A program made the position numbers and the translations under genes. A stretch of DNA of 37,669 nt from an uncultured Rhodospirillaceae bacterium. Its GTDB lineage: Bacteria > Pseudomonadota > Alphaproteobacteria > Rhodospirillales > Magnetospirillaceae. The DNA is taken from contig CAIUSV010000030.1 of NCBI GenBank assembly GCA_903901915.1, positions 1 through 37,669 on the forward strand. Reading direction: 5' to 3'. The stretch's first letter is position 1, and every line of letters begins with the position of its first letter. Positions 16,438 through 25,276 of this stretch are shown here, one piece after another. The notes under the pieces were generated by a model. It was not told the origin of the DNA. It did no database searches and saw only the letters and a list, made by a program, of their open reading frames with translations.

Positions 16438-17769
16438 TCACGCCGTCCGTCCCGACAGCCTCGCCTCGGCGCGGGCACGTCCGATCAGAGGTAACAGACT
16501 CTTGAGTTCGGGTCCATTCTCGCGGCCGGTCAGGGCCAGGCGAAGGGGATGGAACAGCGCCTTGCCCTTGCGCCCGGTCGCCTGCTTGACCGCCTCGGTC
16601 CAGGCGGCCCAGGTGCCGGCATCCCAGGGCTCGGCCGGCAGCAGGGCGGCAGCGGCGGCGGTGAAGTCGCCGTCCTCGATCACCGGCGCCAATTCGGCAC
16701 GGCAGATCGCCCACCAGTCCCTGGCCTCGGCCAGCACGCTCAGGTTGGGCCGCACCGCCAGCCAGAACGCCTCGTCGGCGCCGGCCAGACCCAGCCGGGC
16801 CTCGACCTCGGCGAAGGACAGCGAATGCATCAGCCGGGCGTCAAGCCGTTCCAACTCGGCGGCATCGAATTTGGGGGTGCCGCGCCCCAGCTTGTCCCAG
16901 GCGAATTCCGCCGCCAGCTCGGTCAGCGAATGGCGGATCTCGACGGGGTCCGAGGTGCCCAGCTTGGCCAGCAGCGAATTCAGCGCCATGGCCTCGACCC
17001 CGCGTTCACGCAATTCCCGCAGCGAGCCCGAGCCCAGCCGCTTCGACAGCCCCTCGCCACCGGCCCCGGTCAGCAGCGGCAGATGGGCGAAGGCCGGGGG
17101 CTGGGCGCCAAGCGCCTGGAACAGCTGGATTTGCGGCGCCGTGTTGGTGACGTGATCCTCGCCGCGCACCACATGGCTGATCCCGAATTCGATGTCATCG
17201 ACCACGCTGGGCAGGGTGTAGAGAAAGCTGCCGTCGCCCCGGATCAGCACCGGATCGGACAGGTTGGCGCCGTGATAGTGGCTGGGACCGCGCACGCAAT
17301 CGTCCCAGCGGACCTCGGCATGGTCGAGCCGGAAGCGCCAGTGCGGCCGACGCCCCTCGCCCTCCAGCCCGGCGATATCGCCGGCCGAAAGCGCCAGCGC
17401 GGCGCGGTCGTAGACCGGCGGCAGGCCGCGGGCCAGTTGCAGCTTGCGCTTGAACTCCAGTTCGTCCGCCGTCTCCCAGCAGGGATACAGCCGTCCGGCG
17501 GCCTTCAGCGCGGCGGCGGCGGCCTCGTAGCGGTCCAGCCGCGCCGACTGCGCCTCGCGACGGTCCCATTCCAGCCCCAACCAGCGAAGATCGGCAACGA
17601 TGGCGTCGGCGAATTCCGGTCGCGACCGTTCCAGATCGGTATCGTCGAGGCGCAGGATGAAGCGGCCGCCCCGTGACCGGGCGAACAGCCAGTTGATCAG
17701 GGCGATGCGGGCATTGCCCACATGCAGCAGGCCGGTGGGGCTGGGGGCGAAGCGGACGGTGACGGTCAT
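16438..17769 (-). CDS. gltX: Glutamyl-tRNA synthetase, second-type (GltX2-like)
   Basis: 443 aa, class I synthetase. [19 protein letters not shown] carries the HIGH-type motif as HVGN at 16-19; the second signature is LSKRLGS near residue 241. Alphaproteobacteria often have two gltX genes, with one charging tRNA-Gln for later amidation; [10 protein letters not shown] instead of LSKRHGA-type spelling suggests the second type, but the specificity cannot be settled here. The ATG overlaps the nadE stop (ATGA), so it is translationally coupled to nadE. Confidence 0.93.
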   Translation of the reverse strand: MTVTVRFAPSPTGLLHVGNARIALINWLFARSRGGRFILRLDDTDLERSRPEFADAIVADLRWLGLEWDRREAQSARLDRYEAAAAALKAAGRLYPCWETADELEFKRKLQLARGLPPVYDRAALALSAGDIAGLEGEGRRPHWRFRLDHAEVRWDDCVRGPSHYHGANLSDPVLIRGDGSFLYTLPSVVDDIEFGISHVVRGEDHVTNTAPQIQLFQALGAQPPAFAHLPLLTGAGGEGLSKRLGSGSLRELRERGVEAMALNSLLAKLGTSDPVEIRHSLTELAAEFAWDKLGRGTPKFDAAELERLDARLMHSLSFAEVEARLGLAGADEAFWLAVRPNLSVLAEARDWWAICRAELAPVIEDGDFTAAAAALLPAEPWDAGTWAAWTEAVKQATGRKGKALFHPLRLALTGRENGPELKSLLPLIGRARAEARLSGRTA

Positions 17770-19421
17770 GGCAGCGCGGTGAAGGCGTTGGTGATGGGAT
17801 AGCGCCGTTCCTTGCCGAACGAGCGCGACGAGACCTTCACCCCCGGCGGTGCCTGGCGGCGCTTGTACTCGGCGCGGTCGAGCATGCGCCACACCCGGCG
17901 CACAGTGGCCTCGTCGAAGCCTCGGGCGCAGACATCGGCGACGCTCAGTTCTCCCTCGATCAGGCATTCCAGGATGCCGTCCAGCACGTCATAGGGCGGC
18001 AGGGTGTCCTGGTCGGTCTGGTTGGGCTTCAATTCGGCCGAGGGCGGCTTGGTGATCACCCGCTCGGGCATCACCGCGCCTTGCGGCCCCAGGCAGCCGT
18101 CGGGACGATGATGGTTGCGCCACGACGACACCGCGAACACCGTGGTCTTGTAGACGTCCTTGATCACGGCGAAGCCGCCGCACATGTCGCCATAGAGGGT
18201 GGCATAGCCGCACGACATCTCGCTTTTGTTGCCGGTGGACAGCACCATCGGACCGAACTTGTTGGATAGCGCCATCAACGTCAGCCCGCGCGAACGCGAT
18301 TGCAGGTTTTCCTCGGTGATATCGGCGTCCCGACCCAGGAATGCCGGCGCCAGCATGGTGTCGAACGCCGCCATCGCCGGGCCGATATCGACGCTGTCCA
18401 GCCGCACCCCCAGCAGGCGGGCGACCAGGGCGGCGTCTTCCAGGCTTTCCGCCGAGGTGTAGGGCGACGGCATCATCACGCACCACACCTTGTCGGCGCC
18501 CAGGGCATCCACCGCCACCGCCGCGCACAGGGCGCTGTCGATGCCGCCCGACAAGCCAAGCACAACGCCGGGAAAGTGGTTCTTGCCCACATAGTCGCGC
18601 AGGCCGGTCACCATGGCGCGGTAGACGCCTTCCAGCCGCGAGGCCGGCGGCGCCACCGGCCCCTCGCAGCGCCAGCCGGACGGCTCGCGGGTCCAGCGGG
18701 TCAGAACGACGTCCTCGGTCCAGGCCGGCAGGCTGGCCAGGGTCCGGCCGTCGCCGCCGACCACGAACGAGGCGCCGTCGAACACCAGTTCATCCTGCCC
18801 GCCCACCTGATTGACATAGATCAGCGGCAAGCCGGTCTCGGCCGCCCGCGCCTGGGCATGGCGCAGCCGCACCCCCGGCTTATCCATCTCGAACGGCGAC
18901 CCGTTGGGCACCACCAGAATCTCGGCTCCGCCCTCGCCCAGGGTCTCGGCGACATCGGAGAACCACATATCCTCGCAGATCAGCACGCCGAGACGGACGC
19001 CGCGAAACGACACCGGCCCGGGATGGGGGCCGGCGGCGAACACCCGGGCCTCGTCGAACACGCCGTAATTGGGCAGGTGATGCTTGAGCCTGGTGGCGGC
19101 GATACGACCGTGATCAAGCAGCAACGCGGCATTGTGCACCTTGTCGGCCACCCGCCACGGTGCCCCCACCAGCATGGCGGGACCGTCCAGGGTCTCGGCC
19201 GCCAGTTCGTTAACCGCCGCCTCGCAGGCGTCGATGAAGGCCCCTTTCAGCACCAGATCCTCGGGGGGATAGCCGCAGACGCACAACTCGCCGAACACCA
19301 CCAGATCGGCGCCCATGGCCGCCGCACGGGCGCGGGCGTCGCGGATCAGCCGGGTGTTGCCGGCGATGTCGCCAACCACAGGATTGACTTGCGCCAGGGC
19401 AATGGCAAGGGATTCTGACAT
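17766..19421 (-). CDS. nadE: Glutamine-dependent NAD+ synthetase
   Basis: 551 aa with two domains. The N-terminal nitrilase-type glutaminase has the full triad E45 ([14 protein letters not shown]), K113 ([10 protein letters not shown]) and C149 (LICEDMW). The C-terminal ATP pyrophosphatase domain has the P-loop SGGIDSAL at about 290 and the STGNKSE motif. It makes NAD+ from deamido-NAD+ using glutamine, ATP and an ammonia tunnel between domains. It heads a minus-strand operon with gltX, cysS and a membrane protein. The 50 bases upstream, before the DUF3095 gene, are too short to show a clear promoter. Confidence 0.97.
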   Translation of the reverse strand: MSESLAIALAQVNPVVGDIAGNTRLIRDARARAAAMGADLVVFGELCVCGYPPEDLVLKGAFIDACEAAVNELAAETLDGPAMLVGAPWRVADKVHNAALLLDHGRIAATRLKHHLPNYGVFDEARVFAAGPHPGPVSFRGVRLGVLICEDMWFSDVAETLGEGGAEILVVPNGSPFEMDKPGVRLRHAQARAAETGLPLIYVNQVGGQDELVFDGASFVVGGDGRTLASLPAWTEDVVLTRWTREPSGWRCEGPVAPPASRLEGVYRAMVTGLRDYVGKNHFPGVVLGLSGGIDSALCAAVAVDALGADKVWCVMMPSPYTSAESLEDAALVARLLGVRLDSVDIGPAMAAFDTMLAPAFLGRDADITEENLQSRSRGLTLMALSNKFGPMVLSTGNKSEMSCGYATLYGDMCGGFAVIKDVYKTTVFAVSSWRNHHRPDGCLGPQGAVMPERVITKPPSAELKPNQTDQDTLPPYDVLDGILECLIEGELSVADVCARGFDEATVRRVWRMLDRAEYKRRQAPPGVKVSSRSFGKERRYPITNAFTALP

Positions 19422-19471
19422 GAAGCGATCGGCCGGAAAATGTGAGTCGGGCGCACACTATCGCGGATTTT

Positions 19472-20620
19472 TCACCCTGTCACCGCCGCCATCGCTTTCA
19501 GCCGCTTGGCCGCCATGGTGTAGCCGCCACTACCGCCGTCGAGGAAGTGGACATGGCGGTTGGCCAGCGGATCGGCGACCAGGCAGGTCATCACCGCCTC
19601 GTCGGAGACCTGGATGCCGTAACGCAGTTCCCCCCGGCCCTCGCGCTGGTCGAGATAGGCCTGGATGGCGGCGATCCCGTCGGCGGGACAATCGAACACC
19701 ACCGCCACGGTGTCGTCGTGGCGCACGAAATCGGTGTTGGTGGCCAGTTCGCGGAAATAGCGGCGGGGATCGAACCGCCCCACCGGCAGCATGAAGCGGA
19801 ACAGCAGTTTCGCCGCCACGCATTCCACCATCACCCGGATCATCCACGGCGCCAGCGGGCCGCGCCCTTTGCGCGCCTTGGCCTCCATCGCCGCGCCGGC
19901 CATGGTCCAGCCGTGGCGGATGTTGGCGGGATGGGCGACGCGCAGCCCGGTCTCGACACTGTCGGCCAAGCGGCAGAGATCACCATACAGTTCACCATGA
20001 TCGATGCCGCCCTGAACCAGCAGGGCGATCACCCGACCGCGCCGCGACCGGAGCGGCGCCACCCTGCAGGACAGGCCGGACAGATCCGGCGGCTCTCCGT
20101 CATCGGCCGCCTCGGGAATCTCGGACAGCGCCGTCAGCTCGGCATCGCCGCGGCCCTTGACCGCCTGCTCCAGCATGTCCATGCCGCCGCCCTCGAACAT
20201 GCCGAAGGCGTTGCCGGGCGAAGGTTCATAGCGCCCCACCAGGATGCGGCCGCCGCGGCGTTCGATCTCGGCCACCGGCACCATGCCGACCCGAAGCGGC
20301 AGGCCGTATTCCCGCGCGGTAAAGGCGCGGGTCCGGGCCAGGGCACGCCGCGCGCCCTCGGCGTGTTGAGGCGGGATCAGGGCCATGGCGCCGTCACCAC
20401 CGAACTGAAAGGCGATCTCGTCGGGGGCGCATTGATTCTTGAGCGCGGCGATGGCCGAGGCGCCGACGAAATTCACCGCCTTCAGCTGCCCCCGCTCCAC
20501 CGCCGCGGTCGAGCCCCGTACGTCGGTAGATACCGCCAGCCAGTCGGACGGCGCCGGCCGGTAATAGGCCCCGTCGAAGACGCTCGCCATGGTCCGCATC
20601 GGTGGAAGCGACTGAAACAT
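19472..20620 (-). CDS. DUF3095 protein with cyclase-like metal motifs
   Basis: 382 aa from ATG 20620; ATGs at 20599 and 20590 are alternatives, and none has a strong ribosome site. Residues 28-40 (LAVSTDVRGSTAAV) and 72-80 (QFGGDGAMA) place two aspartates, D33 and D76, as in the metal-binding pair of class III nucleotidyl cyclases; the flanking pattern matches the DUF3095 family. Enzymatic activity is not established for the family as far as I know, so a cyclase role is inference. The C-terminal half (about residues 230-382) has no motif I recognise. It is divergent from the unknown gene at 20692. Confidence 0.8.
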   Translation of the reverse strand: MFQSLPPMRTMASVFDGAYYRPAPSDWLAVSTDVRGSTAAVERGQLKAVNFVGASAIAALKNQCAPDEIAFQFGGDGAMALIPPQHAEGARRALARTRAFTAREYGLPLRVGMVPVAEIERRGGRILVGRYEPSPGNAFGMFEGGGMDMLEQAVKGRGDAELTALSEIPEAADDGEPPDLSGLSCRVAPLRSRRGRVIALLVQGGIDHGELYGDLCRLADSVETGLRVAHPANIRHGWTMAGAAMEAKARKGRGPLAPWMIRVMVECVAAKLLFRFMLPVGRFDPRRYFRELATNTDFVRHDDTVAVVFDCPADGIAAIQAYLDQREGRGELRYGIQVSDEAVMTCLVADPLANRHVHFLDGGSGGYTMAAKRLKAMAAVTG

Positions 20621-20691
20621 CGGGTTCCGTGGTGGCGATTGGCACGGCCTCGGGGTATCCTTACCCCTGGTTCCGATACCGAGACTCCAGG

Positions 20692-21507
20692 ATGCCCGAC
20701 CGCCCCGCCCTCCGCAAGCCTGCCGCCACCGCCAAGGCACCGTCCGGGGCGCGCTGTTGCGAAACCATCGGCGCCACCATGATCGGACATTTCGCCACCC
20801 GCCTGGAGGTCGAGGCCGGCAAGGCCGGCGGGGCGCTGACCGCGGCGCAGATCCGGGCCTTGGCCCACCGCTTCGTCGAACGCGAGCAGGCCCGCTTCGG
20901 CGCCCTCTACCAGCGCGCCTGGGACGAGTGCTCCCTGATGCGCGAGACACATCAGCTGGAAAGCGGGCGGCGCATGCCCTTCGACCGCATCCTGATGCGC
21001 CGCTTCGCCCCGCTGTTTCCGCCGCGTACCGGCGACGACGGCGGCGTCGGCATCCTGTCTCGGCGCATCATCCCCGGGTTCAATCTGGCCATCGAGAAGA
21101 TGATCGGCCCCACCCTGCACCAGCAATGCCAAGGTAAGTGCGAGGCCGTGCTGGACCGCCACGCCCTGCCCGGCGGTGGCTGGGACTGGGAGACGGTCTA
21201 CGCCGATCCCGAATGCATCGCGCTGGTCGATCATGTCCTGGTGGTGGTCGCCCACTATTTCACCAGCTTCGACAAGCGTCGCGCGTGGTTCATGGAACTG
21301 GTCAACAGCCACCTCGCCCCAGCCGCCCATGGCGCCCCCGACGAGCATTGGCGACTGGGCGACAGTGCCTTCTCGGCGCTGATGCGGGCCTTGTTCGCAG
21401 ATCTGGCGACCAGCCTGCGCACCGACCCGCGCGGCATTCGCGCCCGGTGGGGCGACCAGACCCACGACGCTCTCGGCGAATTCCTGATGCGGCTGGACCG
21501 GGGGTAG
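20692..21507 (+). CDS. Protein of unknown function, 271 aa
   Basis: I do not recognise a family. The start is taken at ATG 20692 (MPDRPALRKP...), the first ATG after the divergent promoter gap; a later ATG at about 20779 (MIGHFATRLEV) is possible and would remove a basic, low-complexity N-terminus. The body is mostly helical and soluble, with many Arg, Trp and His residues (for example HQQCQGKCEAV and VVVAHYFTSFDKRRAW). Codon use matches its neighbours. It shares a 71-base divergent region with the DUF3095 gene, so they may be co-regulated. Confidence 0.7.
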   Translation: MPDRPALRKPAATAKAPSGARCCETIGATMIGHFATRLEVEAGKAGGALTAAQIRALAHRFVEREQARFGALYQRAWDECSLMRETHQLESGRRMPFDRILMRRFAPLFPPRTGDDGGVGILSRRIIPGFNLAIEKMIGPTLHQQCQGKCEAVLDRHALPGGGWDWETVYADPECIALVDHVLVVVAHYFTSFDKRRAWFMELVNSHLAPAAHGAPDEHWRLGDSAFSALMRALFADLATSLRTDPRGIRARWGDQTHDALGEFLMRLDRG

Positions 21508-21568
21508 AGCCCCCGAAGCACTCCGGCTGAGTCATGCCTCGCCGAGGGCAGATGCGGCCCGCTTGGTT

Positions 21569-21742
21569 TCAGCGCTCAGACATCCGCTCGGCGACCCGCC
21601 CCAGGGTCATGGCACATCCGGGAAACATCGTCGCCAACTTCTGGGCGAGATGACGGGCGTGCTCGTGGTCGATCTGACGCCCCTCAAGCTCGGCCTCCAG
21701 TATGGCATTAAGCTGAAATATCTCTTCGCGTCTGCGCAGCAT
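21569..21742 (-). CDS. Possible small protein, 57 aa
   Basis: Begins MLRRREEIFQLNAILEAE and ends RVAERMSER; charged and helical throughout, with no membrane segment. A strong purine-rich ribosome site (GGGGAGGGGGG) sits immediately upstream of ATG 21742. It lies in a 387-base stretch between two better-supported genes that otherwise has no reading frame of note, and a palindrome lies about 66-77 bases upstream of the start. No family recognised; coding status rests on the ribosome site and plausible composition. Confidence 0.5.
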   Translation of the reverse strand: MLRRREEIFQLNAILEAELEGRQIDHEHARHLAQKLATMFPGCAMTLGRVAERMSER

Positions 21743-21807
21743 GCCCCCCCTCCCCGTCCCGATCCTTCCCGAAGGAAATTGTGGAAACCCCATACCAATA
21801 TAGGAGA

Positions 21808-21819
21808 GTCCGTACGGAC
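21808..21819. promoter_or_regulatory. Perfect 12-bp palindrome GTCCGTACGGAC
   Basis: Lies upstream of the possible small gene at 21569-21742 and downstream of the chaC-type gene. A related half, CGTACGGA, recurs at 21882-21889. Self-complementary sites of this length are typical of dimeric repressors, but no regulator can be named. Confidence 0.4.
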
Positions 21820-21894
21820 GAAGGAGACACCCTCCCGGCTAGTCGGCCCTGCCGAAAGCATACTGACGTTCGGATAATCGGCGTACGGAGCGGA

Positions 21895-22455
21895 TCAGAT
21901 TCCCGCGCCGGCATCGAGAATGCCGGTCTGGCGCTCGACCTCGACCAGCAGGGCATGCAGTTCGGGCTCGGCGAACCCGTCCTGTTCCAGGTGACGGATG
22001 GTGTTGATCAGATAGTCGCGGTTAAGGCCGGCGCAGCCCTCGGCATCCATGATGATGGCGGCGGCCCGTTCGATGGGCAGACGGCCGGCATAGTGCCGGT
22101 GCCCGGTGTCGGCGACGAAGGTGTAGGCATCGACCACCCTTCCGTCGGCGCACCGGACCGCCAGGGTGCGCGCGGCATAGGCGTAGCCGATCAGCTCGCG
22201 CTCGTCGAGGTAGTCGATCACCGCGCGGCGGCGCGCGGCGGCCACCCGGAACGCCAGCCCCCGACAGCTGCCGCCGGCATCCAGCCCCAGCACCAGACCC
22301 GGCCGCTCCGGCGTGCCGCGCCAGTGGCGGGAATAGACGCAGAAATCGCGGTGCCAGCCGTCGAGTACCGCCGGCTCCACCGACACGTATTCAAATCCGG
22401 GCCGCCACATCAACGAGCCGTAGCCGAATATCCATAGATCACGATGGCTGGTCAT
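21895..22455 (-). CDS. ChaC-like gamma-glutamylcyclotransferase
   Basis: 186 aa. The N-terminal signature IFGYGSLMWRPGFEY is diagnostic of the ChaC branch, which degrades glutathione to 5-oxoproline and Cys-Gly in the cytoplasm. The catalytic glutamate is probably in YLDERELIGY (about residues 94-103). A TTG start at 22491 is possible but would overlap the divergent bluB start; ATG 22455 (MTSHRDLWIFGYGS) fits the family length better, though its ribosome site is weak. Confidence 0.88.
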   Translation of the reverse strand: MTSHRDLWIFGYGSLMWRPGFEYVSVEPAVLDGWHRDFCVYSRHWRGTPERPGLVLGLDAGGSCRGLAFRVAAARRRAVIDYLDERELIGYAYAARTLAVRCADGRVVDAYTFVADTGHRHYAGRLPIERAAAIIMDAEGCAGLNRDYLINTIRHLEQDGFAEPELHALLVEVERQTGILDAGAGI

Positions 22456-22490
22456 GGCTAAAGTGGCCGCGAAAATAAAGGGACCGAACA

Positions 22491-23237
22491 ATGACAGATC
22501 GCCGGGCCGCCATCCAGAGCGGTGATACCCTGACCGAAGCCGACCGCGCCAGTCTCTACCGCGTCTTGCTGTCGCGCCGCGACGTGCGCGGCCAGTTCCT
22601 GCCCGACCCCATCCCCGACGAGGTGCTGGCCCGCATCCTGGTCGCCGCCCACTACGCCCCCTCGGTCGGCTTCATGCAGCCGTGGAGCTTCATCCTGGTG
22701 CGCTCGCCCGAGGTCCGGGCCAGGGTGAAGACCGCCTTCGAGACGGCCAACGCCGAAGCCGCCGCCATGTTCGAGGGCGAACGCGGCGACAGCTACCGCG
22801 CCCTCAAGCTGGAAGGCATCCTGGAGGCGCCGGTCAACATCTGCGTCACCTGCGACCGCGACCGCGCCGGGCCGGTGGTGCTGGGCCGCACCCACATCCC
22901 GACCATGGATCTCTATTCCACCGTCTGCGCCGTCGAGAATCTGTGGCTGGCCGCCCGTGCCGAAGGAATCGGCCTGGGCTGGGTCAGCATCATCTCGGAA
23001 CCGGCGCTGAAGGACATCCTCGGCCTGCCGAAGCGGGTGGTGCCGGTGGCCTATCTCTGCCTTGGCCGGGTCAGCCACTTCTTCGCCCGCCCCGAACTGG
23101 AAACCGCTGGTTGGACCAGGCGCCTGCCGCTGGCCGATCTGGTAACGCTGGACCGCTGGGACGGCGAACACGACCCGGCGCTGGGCGAAGTGCTGGCCAG
23201 GGTCCAGGCCGGCGCGGACAACGGCACCATGGACTGA
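22491..23237 (+). CDS. bluB: 5,6-Dimethylbenzimidazole synthase (BluB)
   Basis: 248 aa. [20 protein letters not shown], then [16 protein letters not shown], are characteristic of BluB and not of ordinary nitroreductases; [20 protein letters not shown] and GLGWVSI follow. BluB breaks down reduced flavin mononucleotide with oxygen to make the lower ligand of vitamin B12. AAGGGA precedes the ATG. No cobalamin gene lies beside it in the window, and I see no B12 riboswitch in the 35-base gap to the chaC-type gene. Confidence 0.93.
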   Translation: MTDRRAAIQSGDTLTEADRASLYRVLLSRRDVRGQFLPDPIPDEVLARILVAAHYAPSVGFMQPWSFILVRSPEVRARVKTAFETANAEAAAMFEGERGDSYRALKLEGILEAPVNICVTCDRDRAGPVVLGRTHIPTMDLYSTVCAVENLWLAARAEGIGLGWVSIISEPALKDILGLPKRVVPVAYLCLGRVSHFFARPELETAGWTRRLPLADLVTLDRWDGEHDPALGEVLARVQAGADNGTMD

Positions 23238-23246
23238 CGGCCGGAC

Positions 23247-23275
23247 TGGAAATGTCCGCCTCGGAGTCGTATAGA
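23247..23275 (+). promoter_or_regulatory. Possible promoter for DAHP synthase
   Basis: TGGAAA (23247-23252) and TATAGA (23270-23275) are separated by 17 bases, with the gene start at 23327. Each box matches about four of six consensus bases. It is the best candidate in the 89-base gap after bluB. Confidence 0.35.
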
Positions 23276-23326
23276 GAACGCCGTTTTACGTTTCGCCGCC
23301 GCGAAATGCTGGGAGACGAAGAGTAC

Positions 23327-24712
23327 ATGTCCGAGAATTGGTCGCCCGACAGCTGGCGCTCTAAGCCGATCCATCAGGTTCCCACCTACCCCGATCCCGC
23401 CAAGCTGACCGAGGTGGAAGAGACCCTGCGCAATTTCCCGCCGCTGGTGTTCGCCGGCGAGGCGCGGCGGCTGAAGGCGGCGCTGGCGGACGTGGCCGAG
23501 GGCAAGGCGTTCCTGCTCCAGGGCGGCGACTGCGCCGAAAGCTTCGGCGAATTCCACGCCAACACCATCCGCGATACCTTCCGCGTGCTGTTGCAGATGG
23601 CGGTGGTGCTGACCTACGGCGCCGCCATGCCGGTGGTCAAGGTCGGGCGCATGGCCGGACAGTTCGCCAAACCGCGCTCGTCGGACACCGAGACCATCGA
23701 CGGCGTCACCCTGCCCAGCTATCGCGGCGACAACGTCAACGGCAGCGAGTTCACCGCCGAAGCGCGGGTGCCCGATCCTCAGCGGATGATCCGCGCCTAC
23801 AACCAGTCGGCCGCCACCCTCAACCTGCTGCGGGCTTTCGCCCAGGGCGGCTATGCCGACCTGCACAAGGTGCATCAGTGGACGCTGGGCTGTGTCGCCG
23901 GCACCTTGCAGGCGGCACGTTACCAGGATCTGTGCAACCGGCTCGACGAGACCCTGGCGTTCATGGAAGCCTGCGGCATGACGTCGGAGACCACGCCGCA
24001 GCTGCGCGAAACCGACTTCTTCACCTCGCACGAGGCGCTGCTGCTGCCCTATGAGCAGGCGCTGACCCGCATCGATTCCACCTCCGGCGACTGGTACGAC
24101 TGTTCCGCCCACATGCTGTGGATCGGCGAGCGCACCCGTCAACTTGACGCCGCCCATGTGGAATTCCTTCGCGGCGTAAAGAACCCGCTGGGCTTCAAGG
24201 CCGGCCCCGGAGTCTCGGCCGACGAGCTGCTGGGCCTGATCGAGCGGCTCAACCCCGACAACGAGCCGGGCCGCATCACCATCATCACCCGCATGGGCGC
24301 CAGTCAGGTCGAAGCCAAGCTGCCCGGCCTGCTCCGCGCCGTGCGCCGGGAAGGTCGCTCGGTAGTGTGGTCGTGCGACCCCATGCACGCCAACACCATC
24401 AAGGCGGCGTCGGGCTACAAGACCAGGCTGTTCGACGACATCCTGGCCGAAGTCCGCGCCTTCTTCGCCGTCCACAAGGCCGAAGGCAGCCATGCCGGCG
24501 GCGTCCATTTCGAGATGACCGGCCAGGACGTCACCGAGTGCGTCGGCGGCATGACCGCCATTACCGAGGACATCCTGGGCGACCGCTATCATACCGCCTG
24601 TGACCCCCGGCTGAATGCCACCCAGGTGCTGGAACTGGCATTCCTGATGGCCGAACAGCTCAAGGACGAACGGGTCCAGGCCCGCGCCAAGGCCCGCGCG
24701 GCAGGACGTTGA
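23327..24712 (+). CDS. aroG: Class II 3-deoxy-D-arabino-heptulosonate-7-phosphate synthase
   Basis: 461 aa. Joins phosphoenolpyruvate and erythrose 4-phosphate, the first step of the shikimate pathway. [11 protein letters not shown] carries metal ligand C69; [16 protein letters not shown], the [15 protein letters not shown] region, [26 protein letters not shown] and CDPRLN supply the remaining metal and substrate residues of the plant-like class II enzyme. Start chosen at the ATG after GGGAGACGAAGAG; an in-frame ATG at 23306 would add seven residues. The symbol is by function; class II genes are often called aroF, aroG or aroA-II. Confidence 0.96.
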   Translation: MSENWSPDSWRSKPIHQVPTYPDPAKLTEVEETLRNFPPLVFAGEARRLKAALADVAEGKAFLLQGGDCAESFGEFHANTIRDTFRVLLQMAVVLTYGAAMPVVKVGRMAGQFAKPRSSDTETIDGVTLPSYRGDNVNGSEFTAEARVPDPQRMIRAYNQSAATLNLLRAFAQGGYADLHKVHQWTLGCVAGTLQAARYQDLCNRLDETLAFMEACGMTSETTPQLRETDFFTSHEALLLPYEQALTRIDSTSGDWYDCSAHMLWIGERTRQLDAAHVEFLRGVKNPLGFKAGPGVSADELLGLIERLNPDNEPGRITIITRMGASQVEAKLPGLLRAVRREGRSVVWSCDPMHANTIKAASGYKTRLFDDILAEVRAFFAVHKAEGSHAGGVHFEMTGQDVTECVGGMTAITEDILGDRYHTACDPRLNATQVLELAFLMAEQLKDERVQARAKARAAGR

Positions 24713-24719
24713 GGCAGCC

Positions 24720-25199
24720 ATGATCTTTTCCCGCCCCATTGATGATCGCTATTTCGAGGACTACCAGCCCGGCGCGGTGCATCGCTTCGGCTCGGTGCTG
24801 GTCGAGGAGGACGAGGTGATCGCCTTCGCCAAGCGATACGATCCCCAGGACTTCCATACCGATCCCGAGGCGGCCCGGAACACCATTTTCGGCGGCCTGA
24901 TCGCCAGCGGCTGGCACACCGCCGGACTGATGATGCGGATGTACGCCGAACACTACCTGACCAAGGTGGCCAGTCTGGCGTCGCCCGGTGTCGATGAACT
25001 GCGGTGGATCAAGCCGGTACGGCCGGGCGACACCCTGTCGGTGCGGGTCACCGTGCTGGACGCGGTGCCGTCGCGCTCCAAGCCCGATCGCGGCGTCATC
25101 ACCTCGTTCATCGAGGTGTTGAACCAGGCCGACGACGTCGTCCTCAGCATGCGGGCCGTCAATATGGTCGGACGCCGTAATCCGGGCGGCGCCAGCTAG
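24720..25199 (+). CDS. MaoC-family hydratase
   Basis: 159 aa single hot-dog fold. The hydratase motif is present as D41 and H46 in KRYDPQDFHTD, followed by GGLIASGWHTAGLMMRM, as in (R)-specific enoyl-CoA hydratases and mesaconyl-type enzymes. Substrate unknown. It begins seven bases after the DAHP synthase stop and is probably co-transcribed, although the pathways are not obviously linked. The 77 bases after it lead to the chemoreceptor gene. Confidence 0.88.
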   Translation: MIFSRPIDDRYFEDYQPGAVHRFGSVLVEEDEVIAFAKRYDPQDFHTDPEAARNTIFGGLIASGWHTAGLMMRMYAEHYLTKVASLASPGVDELRWIKPVRPGDTLSVRVTVLDAVPSRSKPDRGVITSFIEVLNQADDVVLSMRAVNMVGRRNPGGAS

Positions 25200-25276
25200 A
25201 CTTTCGTTACTGGCGCGTCATAACTCCCTGATATACAGTCTTTCCCTGGGGCAGGCTCGACGGGGAGGAGCGTTTC

